From: Streptomyces sp. CB01201
GTDB taxonomy: Bacteria; Actinomycetota; Actinomycetes; Streptomycetales; Streptomycetaceae
Direction of reading: 5' to 3'
DNA length: 64,000 nt
Assembly: GCF_002803085.1 (NCBI RefSeq)
Contig: NZ_NNBJ01000002.1
Span: 641,183-705,182, forward strand
Shown: piece after piece, positions 1-11,543 of the stretch
Layout of the letters: each line of letters opens with the position of its first letter
Position numbering within the stretch: the first letter of the stretch is position 1
Position numbers and translations under genes: made by a program
The notes under the pieces: generated by a model
Seen by the model: the letters and a program-made list of their open reading frames with translations, nothing else
The model's database searches: none
What the model was told of the DNA's origin: nothing

Positions 1-338
1 GAGGACACGGAGCCTGCGGGGGAGCCGGACGGGGTCGCGCTGGGGGTCGGGGTGTCCGTGCTGTACGCGGGGGAGGGCGAGCCCTGGGTGGGGACGGAGG
101 CGGGCGGCACCGGCTCGCCCTGCTGGAGCCGCAGGCCCAGCGCGGCGCCGGACCCGGCGAGCAGACACACCGCGCAGGCGGCGGCCGCGGCCAGGTTGCG
201 GCGCCGGCGCCGCAGCCCGCGGGCGGCCACGAGGGCCGCGGGCGCGGGCAGGGCGGCGCGGCCGGCCGCGTCGGCGGCCCGCTTCAGGGCGTGGGCGAGG
301 GGCTCGTCGCCCCGCCGTACGCCGTCGGGGTCAGACAC
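1..338 (-). CDS. Membrane-anchored partner of ECF sigma factor (partial)
   Basis: This gene is cut by the left edge of the window. It starts with GTG at 338, and GTGTCTGA overlaps the sigma factor stop, so the two are translationally coupled. About 112 residues are visible: a charged cytoplasmic segment (MSDPDGVRRGDEPLAHALKR), a basic RRRRR patch, one hydrophobic helix at roughly residues 48-68, then a Pro/Ser/Thr-rich outer segment. That topology and the overlap with a sigma gene fit an anti-sigma factor or its membrane sensor. No zinc-binding anti-sigma motif (HxxxCxxC) is visible in the part present, so the role is inferred from context. Confidence 0.6.
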   Translation of the reverse strand, partial: MSDPDGVRRGDEPLAHALKRAADAAGRAALPAPAALVAARGLRRRRRNLAAAAACAVCLLAGSGAALGLRLQQGEPVPPASVPTQGSPSPAYSTDTPTPSATPSGSPAGSVS

Positions 339-822
339 CGTGTTCCTCCTCCTGGAGACGGGGCGCGAGGGCGGCGCGGGCGCGTGAGAGGTGTGTCTTG
401 ACGGTGCCGGCGGAGATGCCGGTCTCGTGTGCGACCTGGTCGACGCTCAGGTCGCACACGTAGTGCAGTACGGCGACGCGGCGCTGGCGGTCGGAGAGTT
501 CGCGCAGGGCGTCGACGAGGGCGACCGTGCCGGGGTCGGGGGCGGGGGCCTCGGCGGTGTGTGCGTGGCTGTGCCGCCGCCAGGCCTCGGCGGCGCGGCG
601 GCCCCTGCGCCAGCGGCTCACGGCGAGGCGCCAGGCGACCGTGCGGACCCAGGCCTCGGGGCCGGCGCCCGTGTCCAGGCGGGCTCGGCGGCCCCAGGCC
701 CGGACGAAGGCCTCCTGGACCACGTCCTGGGCCTCGTGGAGGTCGCCGGTCATCAGGTACACCTGGCCGACCAGCGGTTTCACGGAGTGCGCGTAGAACT
801 CCTCGAACTCGGCGTCGGTCAA
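331..822 (-). CDS. ECF RNA polymerase sigma factor, SigE family
   Basis: This is a predicted alternative sigma factor of 163 residues, the usual length for the actinobacterial SigE-type ECF group. Region 2 is visible near the N terminus (GDLHEAQDVVQEAFVRAW, contacting core polymerase and the -10 element). Region 4 is a C-terminal helix-turn-helix (LSVDQVAHETGISAGTVKTH) that reads the -35 element. I chose the TTG at 822 because GGAG sits five bases upstream and the protein then begins at the conserved TDAEFEEFYAHS. The frame stays open farther upstream but loses family similarity. The last codons overlap the downstream membrane partner, whose product probably controls it. The target regulon cannot be seen. 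Confidence 0.88.
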   Translation of the reverse strand: MTDAEFEEFYAHSVKPLVGQVYLMTGDLHEAQDVVQEAFVRAWGRRARLDTGAGPEAWVRTVAWRLAVSRWRRGRRAAEAWRRHSHAHTAEAPAPDPGTVALVDALRELSDRQRRVAVLHYVCDLSVDQVAHETGISAGTVKTHLSRARAALAPRLQEEEHGV

Positions 823-1453
823 TGCGGCTCCTGTGGCTGGATAGGTCTCACGGGGTATACGCCCCCGGTGCCGCGCTCGGTTGACACCTCCCCCCAACTT
901 TCTCCCAGCACCCGCCACCGGCCTCCCCCGGGGGCTCCGCCCCCAGACCCCAGCACCCGCCTGGGGGCTCCGCCCCCAGACCCCCGTTCGCGCCTTAAGG
1001 GCGCTCGTCCTCAAACGCCGGACAGGCTGAAATGCCCCGGTGCTGGCCAGCACCAAGGCATTTAGGTGCGCGGGGCTGTGACATTGCGCGGCGCCGCCGC
1101 GGTGGGCGCGACCGGGGATGCCGGGTCACCTACAGGGGCGCGGGGAACTGCGCGAGCAACCACGCACGGTGGACGGACGAAAAAGGGGTTGGGGGCGCGG
1201 GGCTGTGACATTGCGCGGCTCCGCCGCGGTGGGCGCGAACGGCCCCCACGGTCCGCGGTCGAAAGCAGACCCAGGGGCGCGGGGAACTGCGCAAAACGGG
1301 CCTCACCGGGCGGGGGTGCAGGGGCGGCGGGGCCCGGGGGGCCCGGGGTATCCCGGGGGCGAGCGGGGTCGGGGCGTCGTACGCTGGGAGACCCCGGCCC
1401 GTACGACGTGTCGGGCGGTTCGCGTTGCCCACTCCCCGGGATGGAAGCCCTTC
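823..1453. repeat. Gene-free region built from dispersed repeats (modules B, A and C)
   Basis: This gap between the sigma gene and mfd holds no convincing gene. A B module lies at about 961-1030 (hairpin GGGGCTCCGCCCC, then GCGCCTTAAGGGCGC), preceded by a partial B at 929-952. Two A modules (GGGGCGCGGGGAACTGCGC) start near 1134 and 1274. A third motif, GCGCGGGGCTGTGACATTGC followed by a GC-rich tail, occurs twice (about 1067-1111 and 1194-1240). The same A and B modules recur at six other places in the window. Confidence 0.75.
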
Positions 1454-4987
<3,534 letters not shown>

Positions 4988-5200
4988 GCCGCAGGCGTCA
5001 TCCCGGGTCCTGGGCCGCAGGCGTCCGGGCGCTCCCGGCGCCCGTCGGCGGTGGCCCGCGCCCGGGCCCGTGCGCCGGTCGAGCCGGGACGATCAAGGAC
5101 GGAGGGCTGTCCCTTTCGGGACCGTTGACCCGGGGCCGGCCGGGTAGGAGTACCTACGATTGCGAGGTTCCGCCAACTGCTGCCAGGACGGCCCGCCTTG

Positions 5201-5881
5201 ATGCGTATGTACCGAATTGCCCTGCCCGTGACCGCGCTCACGGCCTCCCTCGTCCTCACCGGCTGCGGGGGTGAGGTGGGCACCGGCAAGAGCGGTGCCC
5301 CGGGCCCCAAGGGCGCGGCGGGTTCCGCGCTCGCCGCGGTGGACACGCTGCCCGTCAAGGGACGCGCGCCGAAGACCGGCTACACCCGCGACCAGTTCGG
5401 CAAGGGCTGGACCGACACCGACCACAACGGCTGCCAGACCCGCGAGGACATACTCAAGCGGGACTTGAAGGACGTGAAGCTCAAGGACAAGTGCGACGTG
5501 GCGTCGGGGACGCTGGTGCACGACCCGTACACCGGGGAGTCCATCACGTTCAAACGCGGCGCCAGCAAGATCGACATCGATCATGTGGTGGCACTCTCGG
5601 ACGCCTGGCAGAAGGGCGCCCAGCAGTGGGACAAGGAGAAGCGGGCCGCGTTCGCCAACGACCCGCTCAACCTGATCGCCGTCGACGCGAGCGCCAACCG
5701 CCGCAAGAGCGACGGCGATGCGGCGACCTGGCTGCCCCCGTACAAGGCGTACCGCTGCACGTATGTGGCGGATCAGGTGGCGGTGAAGAAGAAGTACGGG
5801 GTGTGGTTGACCGATGCGGAGAAGTCGGCGATGAAGACGGTGCTTGACGGGTGCCGCGACCAGAAGCTCCCGACGGGCTGA
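5201..5881 (+). CDS. Secreted HNH (DUF1524-type) nuclease lipoprotein
   Basis: The product of 226 residues begins with a lipoprotein signal peptide ending in the lipobox LTGC, so it should be exported and lipid-anchored. The C-terminal half carries a DUF1524/GmrSD-like HNH nuclease core: IDIDHVVALSDAW around residue 125 with the Asp-His pair, then NDPLNLIAVDASANRRKSD, which supplies the Asn and Lys positions of the fold, and a conserved WLPP. Such secreted HNH proteins are common in Streptomyces and are thought to degrade extracellular DNA. The start could equally be TTG 5198, nine bases after AGGA, or ATG 5207. It stands alone between mfd and a repeat-filled gap. Confidence 0.85.
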   Translation: MRMYRIALPVTALTASLVLTGCGGEVGTGKSGAPGPKGAAGSALAAVDTLPVKGRAPKTGYTRDQFGKGWTDTDHNGCQTREDILKRDLKDVKLKDKCDVASGTLVHDPYTGESITFKRGASKIDIDHVVALSDAWQKGAQQWDKEKRAAFANDPLNLIAVDASANRRKSDGDAATWLPPYKAYRCTYVADQVAVKKKYGVWLTDAEKSAMKTVLDGCRDQKLPTG

Positions 5882-6413
5882 GCCGACCGGGTTCCCGATG
5901 GCGCGTTCCCCGCGCCCCGGGGTGCGTTCGGCCGCCCGCCGGGGGTGGCTGGCCGCGCCGTTCCCCGCGCCCCTGAACCCGTTCTCGTCCGCCCGCCGTG
6001 CGGGGTTGCTCGCGCAGTTCCCCGCGCCCCCAACCCCGCTGTCGACTGCGGGCCGTCGTGGCTGGTCGCGCAGTTCCTCGCGCCCCCAACCCCGCTGTCG
6101 ACTGCGGGCCGTCGTGGCTGGTCGCGCAGTTCCCCGCGCCCCTGAACCCGTTCTCGTCCGCCCGCCGTGCGGGGTTGCTCGCGCAGTTCCCCGCGCCCCT
6201 GAAACCCGTTGCCGTCTGCGGACCGTGCCCGCTGGTCGCGCCGTTCCCCGCGCCCCTGAAGGCCTCGGTGCTGGCTGGCATGGGCATCTTCAGCCCGTCC
6301 GGCGTTTGAGGACGAGCGCCCTTTAGGCGCGAACGGGGTCTGGGGCGGAGCCCCAGGAGACCAGCTCGCACACTCACACCCCCGGAGGGTTTAGGGAAGG
6401 GGTGGGGTGGGGG
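5882..6413. repeat. Array of inverted-orientation A modules followed by a B module
   Basis: There is no gene here. At least five copies of the A module in reverse orientation (core CGCGCAGTTCCCCGCGCCCC) occur near 6011, 6068, 6126, 6182 and 6238, that is at 56-58-bp spacing, with more degenerate copies near 5905 and 5950. The array ends in a reverse-orientation B module at about 6289-6356. The order A-array then B is the mirror image of that at 10.98, 56.99 and 63.49 kb, so the composite unit is conserved and can lie in either orientation. Confidence 0.8.
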
Positions 6414-8876
6414 CTAATCCCCCCGCAAGGAGAAGCGGCGCCGCACCCGCCCCGCCACCCCCACGAGGGCGAGGGCGAGCAGGGCCGCCCCTCCCGCCCA
6501 CATCCCCGAACGCAGGCCCGGCGGGCGGAAGGCGCAGTCCACCGAGCGGGCTCCGGAGGCGGGCAGGTGGACCGCGACCAGGCCCAGGTGGTCGGCCGCC
6601 GGGGCCGGGGCCGAGCCGTTCACCCCGCACGACCACCCCGCGATCCGGGGCATCGCGAACACCGCCGTCCCCGAAGCCCCGGCGGGCAGCTCCGCGTGCA
6701 CGGCGCTGTCCGAGACGGTGACCCGGGTCGCACCCGTGGCCCGGAGGCCGGTGACCGCGCGGGCGAGGGCGGCCCGGTCCAGGCAGCCCAGCTCCGTGGC
6801 GCGGTCCGCGGGAGACAGGACGATCCGGGAGGCCCGGCCCGGCCCGGCCGAGGGGCCGAAGGGGATCAGCGGCGCCCGCCGACTGGGCGCGCCGCCGCGC
6901 ATCTCGACCACGGGCCCGTCGCCGAGACGAGCCGTGCCGAAGTGCTCGGGCGCCCACAGGAAGATGTCGGTCCCGGCGGGACACCCCTGCGCGAGGGTGC
7001 GGGTCGTGTAGACCCGCGCGCCGAGCAGCAACTCCTGGTTGCGGAAAGGGTTGCTGCCGTACACCGGTTCCGGCCCGGGCGGCCGCAGCGTGACGAGCGG
7101 CGGAGTCGCACCGGCCCGGAGCAGCTCGGGCGAGCCGCCCTTCTGGGCGACCCGCACCCGCGCCCCCACGGAGAAGATCGCGTCGGTCACCGGATTGTCC
7201 AGGCTCTGGAGCGCCCGCCCCCGCGAGGTCCAGCCGCCGCCGAGCGCGGTCATCGTACGGTTCAGGACCTCCGGGGTGAGGCTGGAGTAGTACGCCCCGC
7301 CCTCGCCGCCGAGCAGCAGCGGGTCGTTGTTGGTGATCTGACGCTGTCCGGGGTCGGTGCGGTAGCCGGGCCAGCCGGAGGCGGACGCCTCCAGGGCGGC
7401 CCGCGCCGCGTGTTCGTCGCCCCAGGCGGGATAGCCGTCCATCCGGGCGGCCCGCTCCTTGTCCCCGTACGCCACCGTCACGCCGGCCTGCGCGATCTGC
7501 GCCCCGGCGATCAGGGCGAGGGCGAGCAGGCTGAGCCCGCGCCGGCCGAGCCGTGCCAGGAGCAGCCCGCCGACGACCGCCGCGCCCCCGAGGGCGAGCA
7601 GCGGATAGGTCCACGCCGAGACCAGCTCGCTGAAGGCCGCGCCGAGCGCGATGAGCGCGAGCACACCGCCCCCGCCGAGCAGCGCGCGGCGCCCGGGGAT
7701 CCCGTACGAAAGGCAGACCCAGGCGGCGATGACGAGGATCCCGCACAGCACGAACGTCTGGCGGTAGGGGCTGCCGTTGGGGGTGACGAAGGCGTGCCAG
7801 GCCAGATGTGTCGGCTTCCACTGGAAGGAGAGCGCGACGGCGAGCGCGAGCCCGCTCCACGCGTACCGCTCGCGGCGCGGGACCGCGCGGTGGAAACCGA
7901 GGGCGCAGGCGAGCAGCAGCGCGCCGGTGCCGAGGAAGACGGCGGGGGAGGAGAAGGAGTACGTGCCGGGCAGGGTGCGGGCGAGATAGTCCGGCCAGGA
8001 CACCGGCGCGAACTCCCGCACCCAGCCCGGATGGGCGTGCTTGGTGCCGAGGTAGACGGTGAACAGGACGGGCGCCGAGAGCCCGATGCCGATCGCGACC
8101 GAGCGGCCCGCGACGAGCACCGCCCGTACCCGCCCGCGCGCGTCCGTGCCGCGGTCCACGGAGACGAGGAGGAGCAGGACGAGTCCGGCCCCGATCGTCG
8201 CCATGTACGCGGTGTAGAAGTTGGCGATCCAGGCGAGCGCCACCACCAGCGGGCCGAGCACCGGCCGCCGTCCGGCCCTGGCCCAGTGTCCGACCAGGCA
8301 CAGCAGCGGGAAGGCGATCAGGCCGTCCAGCCACATCGGGTTGTAGATCGACTCCAGGACCGACCAGCCGCACAGCGCGTACGAGGCGCCGAGCACCCCG
8401 GCCACCCAGCGGTGCCGGACGGCCGGGCGCAGGGCGAGCAGCAGCACCGTCATGGCGACGGCCGCCGCGGCCATCTTCAGGACGGTGATCACATACACCG
8501 CGAGGTCGATCCGGTCGCGCGGGAAGAGCCCGACGAGCAGCGCGAACGGGCTGCTGAGGTAGGTGCCGAGATCGGGCAGGAACGAAGTCCCGTACCCGGA
8601 CTGCCAGTTGAGGAGGAGGCCGCCCTCGGCCCGGCCGTGCAGCAGGTCCCACAGGTGCTCGTGGAAGGGCACGAACTGGTTGCCCAGGTCGTTGATGCTG
8701 CGGGTGTGCCGCTGGAGCGGGCCGAGCGGGATCACCCCGGCGACCGCGTCCGCGCCGCACACCGAGATCAGGGTGATCAGTGCGGAGAGGGCGGCGGCCC
8801 GGGCACGGGGGCGGCGGGCGGCCGGGGCGCGTGCCGGGGCCACCGGTGGGGCGGGGGCGGCTTCGAGGGTCGGCAT
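6414..8876 (-). CDS. YfhO-family polytopic membrane protein
   Basis: This 820-residue integral membrane protein starts at ATG 8876 with AAGGA just upstream. After a short Pro/Ala-rich N terminus come about a dozen hydrophobic segments over the first two thirds, beginning with an INDLGNQFVPFHEHLWDLL segment and GYGTSFLPDLGTYLSSPFAL, features typical of the YfhO family (GT-C-like glycosyltransferase fold). The last third is a soluble extracytoplasmic domain, followed by a final helix and a basic tail (RVRRRFSLRGD). YfhO proteins in Firmicutes glycosylate lipoteichoic acid; the substrate in actinobacteria is not known to me. It is transcribed divergently from the lipoprotein gene at 9125. Confidence 0.82.
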   Translation of the reverse strand: MPTLEAAPAPPVAPARAPAARRPRARAAALSALITLISVCGADAVAGVIPLGPLQRHTRSINDLGNQFVPFHEHLWDLLHGRAEGGLLLNWQSGYGTSFLPDLGTYLSSPFALLVGLFPRDRIDLAVYVITVLKMAAAAVAMTVLLLALRPAVRHRWVAGVLGASYALCGWSVLESIYNPMWLDGLIAFPLLCLVGHWARAGRRPVLGPLVVALAWIANFYTAYMATIGAGLVLLLLVSVDRGTDARGRVRAVLVAGRSVAIGIGLSAPVLFTVYLGTKHAHPGWVREFAPVSWPDYLARTLPGTYSFSSPAVFLGTGALLLACALGFHRAVPRRERYAWSGLALAVALSFQWKPTHLAWHAFVTPNGSPYRQTFVLCGILVIAAWVCLSYGIPGRRALLGGGGVLALIALGAAFSELVSAWTYPLLALGGAAVVGGLLLARLGRRGLSLLALALIAGAQIAQAGVTVAYGDKERAARMDGYPAWGDEHAARAALEASASGWPGYRTDPGQRQITNNDPLLLGGEGGAYYSSLTPEVLNRTMTALGGGWTSRGRALQSLDNPVTDAIFSVGARVRVAQKGGSPELLRAGATPPLVTLRPPGPEPVYGSNPFRNQELLLGARVYTTRTLAQGCPAGTDIFLWAPEHFGTARLGDGPVVEMRGGAPSRRAPLIPFGPSAGPGRASRIVLSPADRATELGCLDRAALARAVTGLRATGATRVTVSDSAVHAELPAGASGTAVFAMPRIAGWSCGVNGSAPAPAADHLGLVAVHLPASGARSVDCAFRPPGLRSGMWAGGAALLALALVGVAGRVRRRFSLRGD

Positions 8877-9124
8877 CGAGGTCCTTTGCTGTGCGCTGCC
8901 GTCGAATATGCCGGACCCGCCGGGGCAACGCAGCGGGCCCGCACGTCAGTTCACGCAATGGACGGCGCGGCTTCACCCGGCTTCATCCCCGCGACCGATG
9001 CGGGTCGCGAATCGTTGGTCGAATCAGTGGCCCCGGCCACGCCGACTGCCTAACATCGATCACCGCAAGGTCTTAGCAAGGTTCGTCGCCACGCCGCACG
9101 TATCTGCTCCGCCGGGAGGCTCCT

Positions 9125-9817
9125 TTGCACCGCCGCCGTCGTACCGCGCTCTCCGTCTCCGTCGCCCTGCTCGCCGCGGGCCCACTGCTCGCGGCCTGCG
9201 GCAGTACGGCCCATCCGGGGGCCGCGGCCGTCGTCGGAGGGCAGCGGATCGAGGTCTCCGCACTCCAGGCCGAGGTCAAGGACGTACGGACGGCCCAGCA
9301 GAACTCCCCGCAGTCCGCCCAGCTGATCAAGGACTCCGGCCAGCTCGGCAAGGTGAAGCTCAGCAACATGATCTTCGACCGGGTGCTCGCGCGCGCCGCC
9401 GAACAGGCCGGGGTGAGCGTGACCCCCAAGGACGTCCAGGACGCGCGGGCCGCGATGGTCCAGCAGGCCGGCGGCGAGGCCCAGCTGCGCGAGCAGGCCC
9501 TCACCAACGGCGGGCTCGCCCCGGACCAGATCGACACGTACGTCCAGCGGCAGGTCACCGAGCAGAAGCTGGCCGGCGCGATCGGCGCGCGTACGCAGCA
9601 GGACCTGCTGCCCGTCCTGGTCAAGGCGTCCAAGGACCTCGGCGTGGATGTGAACCCGCGTTACGGCAGCTGGAACGCGAGCCAGATCCAGCTGGCGGAC
9701 TACCAGGCGCCCTGGCTCGCCAAGCCCAAGCCGGCCGCGCCCGCGCCGGGTGCGCCCTCCTCGGGCGCGCCCGAGGACCAGCAGGTCGATCCGGGGGACT
9801 CCGCGTCCACCGGCTGA
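9125..9817 (+). CDS. SurA N-terminal-domain lipoprotein
   Basis: The 230-residue product has a signal peptide with lipobox LLAAC, followed by AAVVGGQRIEVSALQAEV. This is the SurA N-terminal chaperone-like fold (SurA_N), rich in amphipathic helices. No parvulin-type peptidyl-prolyl isomerase domain follows; the C terminus is a Pro/Ala-rich tail. It is probably a lipid-anchored chaperone that assists secreted proteins outside the membrane. The TTG start is supported by GGGAGG five bases upstream; there is no in-frame ATG nearby. It lies just upstream of mazG, a common actinobacterial neighbourhood. Confidence 0.85.
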   Translation: MHRRRRTALSVSVALLAAGPLLAACGSTAHPGAAAVVGGQRIEVSALQAEVKDVRTAQQNSPQSAQLIKDSGQLGKVKLSNMIFDRVLARAAEQAGVSVTPKDVQDARAAMVQQAGGEAQLREQALTNGGLAPDQIDTYVQRQVTEQKLAGAIGARTQQDLLPVLVKASKDLGVDVNPRYGSWNASQIQLADYQAPWLAKPKPAAPAPGAPSSGAPEDQQVDPGDSASTG

Positions 9818-9911
9818 GGCGTGGGCGTGGGGTGGCCGGGACGGGCGCACCCGGCGCGGGCGCGGCCGGGACGGCCCGGGGGACTGCGCGTCGGCCGGCT
9901 GGGCCGCCGGG

Positions 9912-9926
9912 TAGGTTCGTGGGGTG
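9912..9926 (+). promoter_or_regulatory. Candidate leaderless promoter of mazG (-10 TAGGTT)
   Basis: TAGGTT at 9912-9917 ends six bases before the GTG start codon, and there is no Shine-Dalgarno sequence. This matches the usual geometry of leaderless actinobacterial transcripts, in which transcription begins at the start codon. Inference from spacing only. Confidence 0.5.
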
Positions 9927-10907
9927 ACTGCTGTTGAAGAGCCCGGCCCGCCCGACGTGCCCGACCTGCCCGGCCGCATCGTTCTGCTCACCGCGAGCCA
10001 CCGGGTGGCCCCCGGCCTGCTGTCCTGGCCCGCGTGGGAGACGCTGCGCGCCGCCGACCTCGTGCTGTGCCCCGACCCCGGGCACCCGCAACTGCCGTAC
10101 CTGCGCGAGGCCGGTGTGCCGGTGGAGATCTCGGCGCCGGACGCGCAGGAACTCGTCGAGGCCTGCGCGGGCGGGCGCACCGTGGTCGTGCTGCCCTCCG
10201 GCGAGGGCGACAGCCGCCTGACCGACGGCCTCGCCCGGCTCGCCGGGTCCGGCCGGGTCCGGATGCCGGACCTGGAGCTGCTCCCCGGCTCCTACGACCT
10301 GCCGGGCGCCCGTCTGCTCGACCTCGTCCAGGTCATGGACCGCATCCGGCGCGAGTGCCCCTGGTCCTCGCAGCAGACCCACCAGGGGCTCGCCAAGTAC
10401 GCCCTTGAGGAGGCGTACGAACTCGTCGAGGCGGTGGAGGAGGGGGACCGGGACGAGCTTCGCGAGGAGCTCGGCGATGTGCTGCTCCAGGTCGTCTTCC
10501 ACGCGCGGATCGCCGAGGAGGACGGGGAGGAACCGTTCTCCATCGACGACGTCGCGGGCGGGATCGTGGAGAAGCTGATCCACCGGCATCCGCATGTGTT
10601 CGGCTCGGAGCGGGCCGATACGCCGGAGGAGGTCAAGGAGCACTGGCTCCGCATGAAGGCGGTCGAGAAGCAGCGGGCCTCCGTCACGGACGGCGTGCCG
10701 CTCGGCCAGCCGGCCCTGGCCCTGGCGGCCAAGCTGGCCTCCCGTGCCCGCACGGCCGGCCTGTCCGTACCGCTCCCCTCCGGGGAGGGGGTCGGCTACC
10801 GCCTGCTCGCCCTGGCCGTGGCGGCGGAGGCGGCCGGGGTCGACCCCGAGGCGGCCCTGCGGGGTGCTGCGCGGGCGTACCGGGTTGCGATTCGCGCGGC
10901 GGAGTAG
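9924..10907 (+). CDS. mazG: Nucleoside triphosphate pyrophosphohydrolase MazG
   Basis: MazG hydrolyses NTPs and dNTPs to the monophosphate and pyrophosphate, clearing aberrant nucleotides. The 327-residue protein is bipartite. Residues 1-115 resemble a degenerate tetrapyrrole-methyltransferase-like domain, as in YabN-type fusions. Residues about 130-260 are the MazG catalytic domain, with the metal-binding helix pair EEAYELVEAVEEGD and EELGDVLLQVVFHARIAEE and the conserved RHPHVFG. The remainder is a C-terminal helical tail. The GTG start has no ribosome-binding site and a -10-like hexamer immediately upstream, so translation is probably leaderless. Confidence 0.93.
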   Translation: MTAVEEPGPPDVPDLPGRIVLLTASHRVAPGLLSWPAWETLRAADLVLCPDPGHPQLPYLREAGVPVEISAPDAQELVEACAGGRTVVVLPSGEGDSRLTDGLARLAGSGRVRMPDLELLPGSYDLPGARLLDLVQVMDRIRRECPWSSQQTHQGLAKYALEEAYELVEAVEEGDRDELREELGDVLLQVVFHARIAEEDGEEPFSIDDVAGGIVEKLIHRHPHVFGSERADTPEEVKEHWLRMKAVEKQRASVTDGVPLGQPALALAAKLASRARTAGLSVPLPSGEGVGYRLLALAVAAEAAGVDPEAALRGAARAYRVAIRAAE

Positions 10908-11543
10908 GCCGCGGGGGCCTTTAGGGGGGTTGCCCACCCTCCCGCCCGTTACCCGGGGTTGGTTGGTTCCGGGTCCCCCTGGGGCTCCGCCCCAGACCCC
11001 GTTCGCGCCTTAAGGGCGCTCGTCCTCAATCGCCGGACGGGCTGAGGATGCCTGCGCTGGCCCGTACCGAGCCATTCGGGGCCACCTACAGGGGCGCGAG
11101 GAACTGCGCGAGAAGCGACCACGGCCCGCAGACCGAAACGCGTTCAGGGGCGCGGGGAACTGCGCGAGAAGCGACCGCGGTCCTCAGGTGAGGGCGGGTT
11201 CGGGGGCGCGGGGAACTGCGCGACCCAGCCGGCTCGGCCCGCGGTCGACGGGGTGGCCTCCCGGGGGCCGGGGCAGTGCCCCGGAAGTACCCGCGACCCA
11301 CCGCCCGGCCAGGGCAAAGTCACTGGACGCACCCTCAACCCCATATGGCACACTGCCCCCCTAACCGCAGGGGAGCGGTCAGGGGGGCAACACCCGCACG
11401 TTTCAGGCAGCACGCCGCTACCAGCGACACCAGCGACGAGCACGCCCTATCTGTGCGTGGACTGTGCGCAGGCTGTGTGTCTGCGCAACACCCGACCCGA
11501 CCATGCGGAACAGGGCAACCGCCCTTCGGGAGGGGAAAGCAGC
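10908..11543. repeat. Repeat region (B module plus three A modules), then 5' region of a secreted-protein gene
   Basis: A forward B module lies at about 10979-11046 and is followed by three forward A modules starting near 11090, 11146 and 11201 (55-56-bp spacing). From about 11250 the sequence is unique and leads to the ribosome-binding site GGGAGGGG before the gene at 11544. An open frame continues upstream of that ATG as far as 11253, but it has no signal-peptide logic, so I treat it as untranslated. Confidence 0.75.

Noticed and set aside
5998..6309. Short proline/arginine-rich frames in the 5.9-6.3 kb gap
   Set aside because: They are translations of the A-module array, and similar peptides appear wherever that array occurs.
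6402..9053. 883-codon frame opposite the YfhO gene, and an 861-codon frame in a second register
   Set aside because: Composition-biased shadows of a well-supported membrane protein gene.
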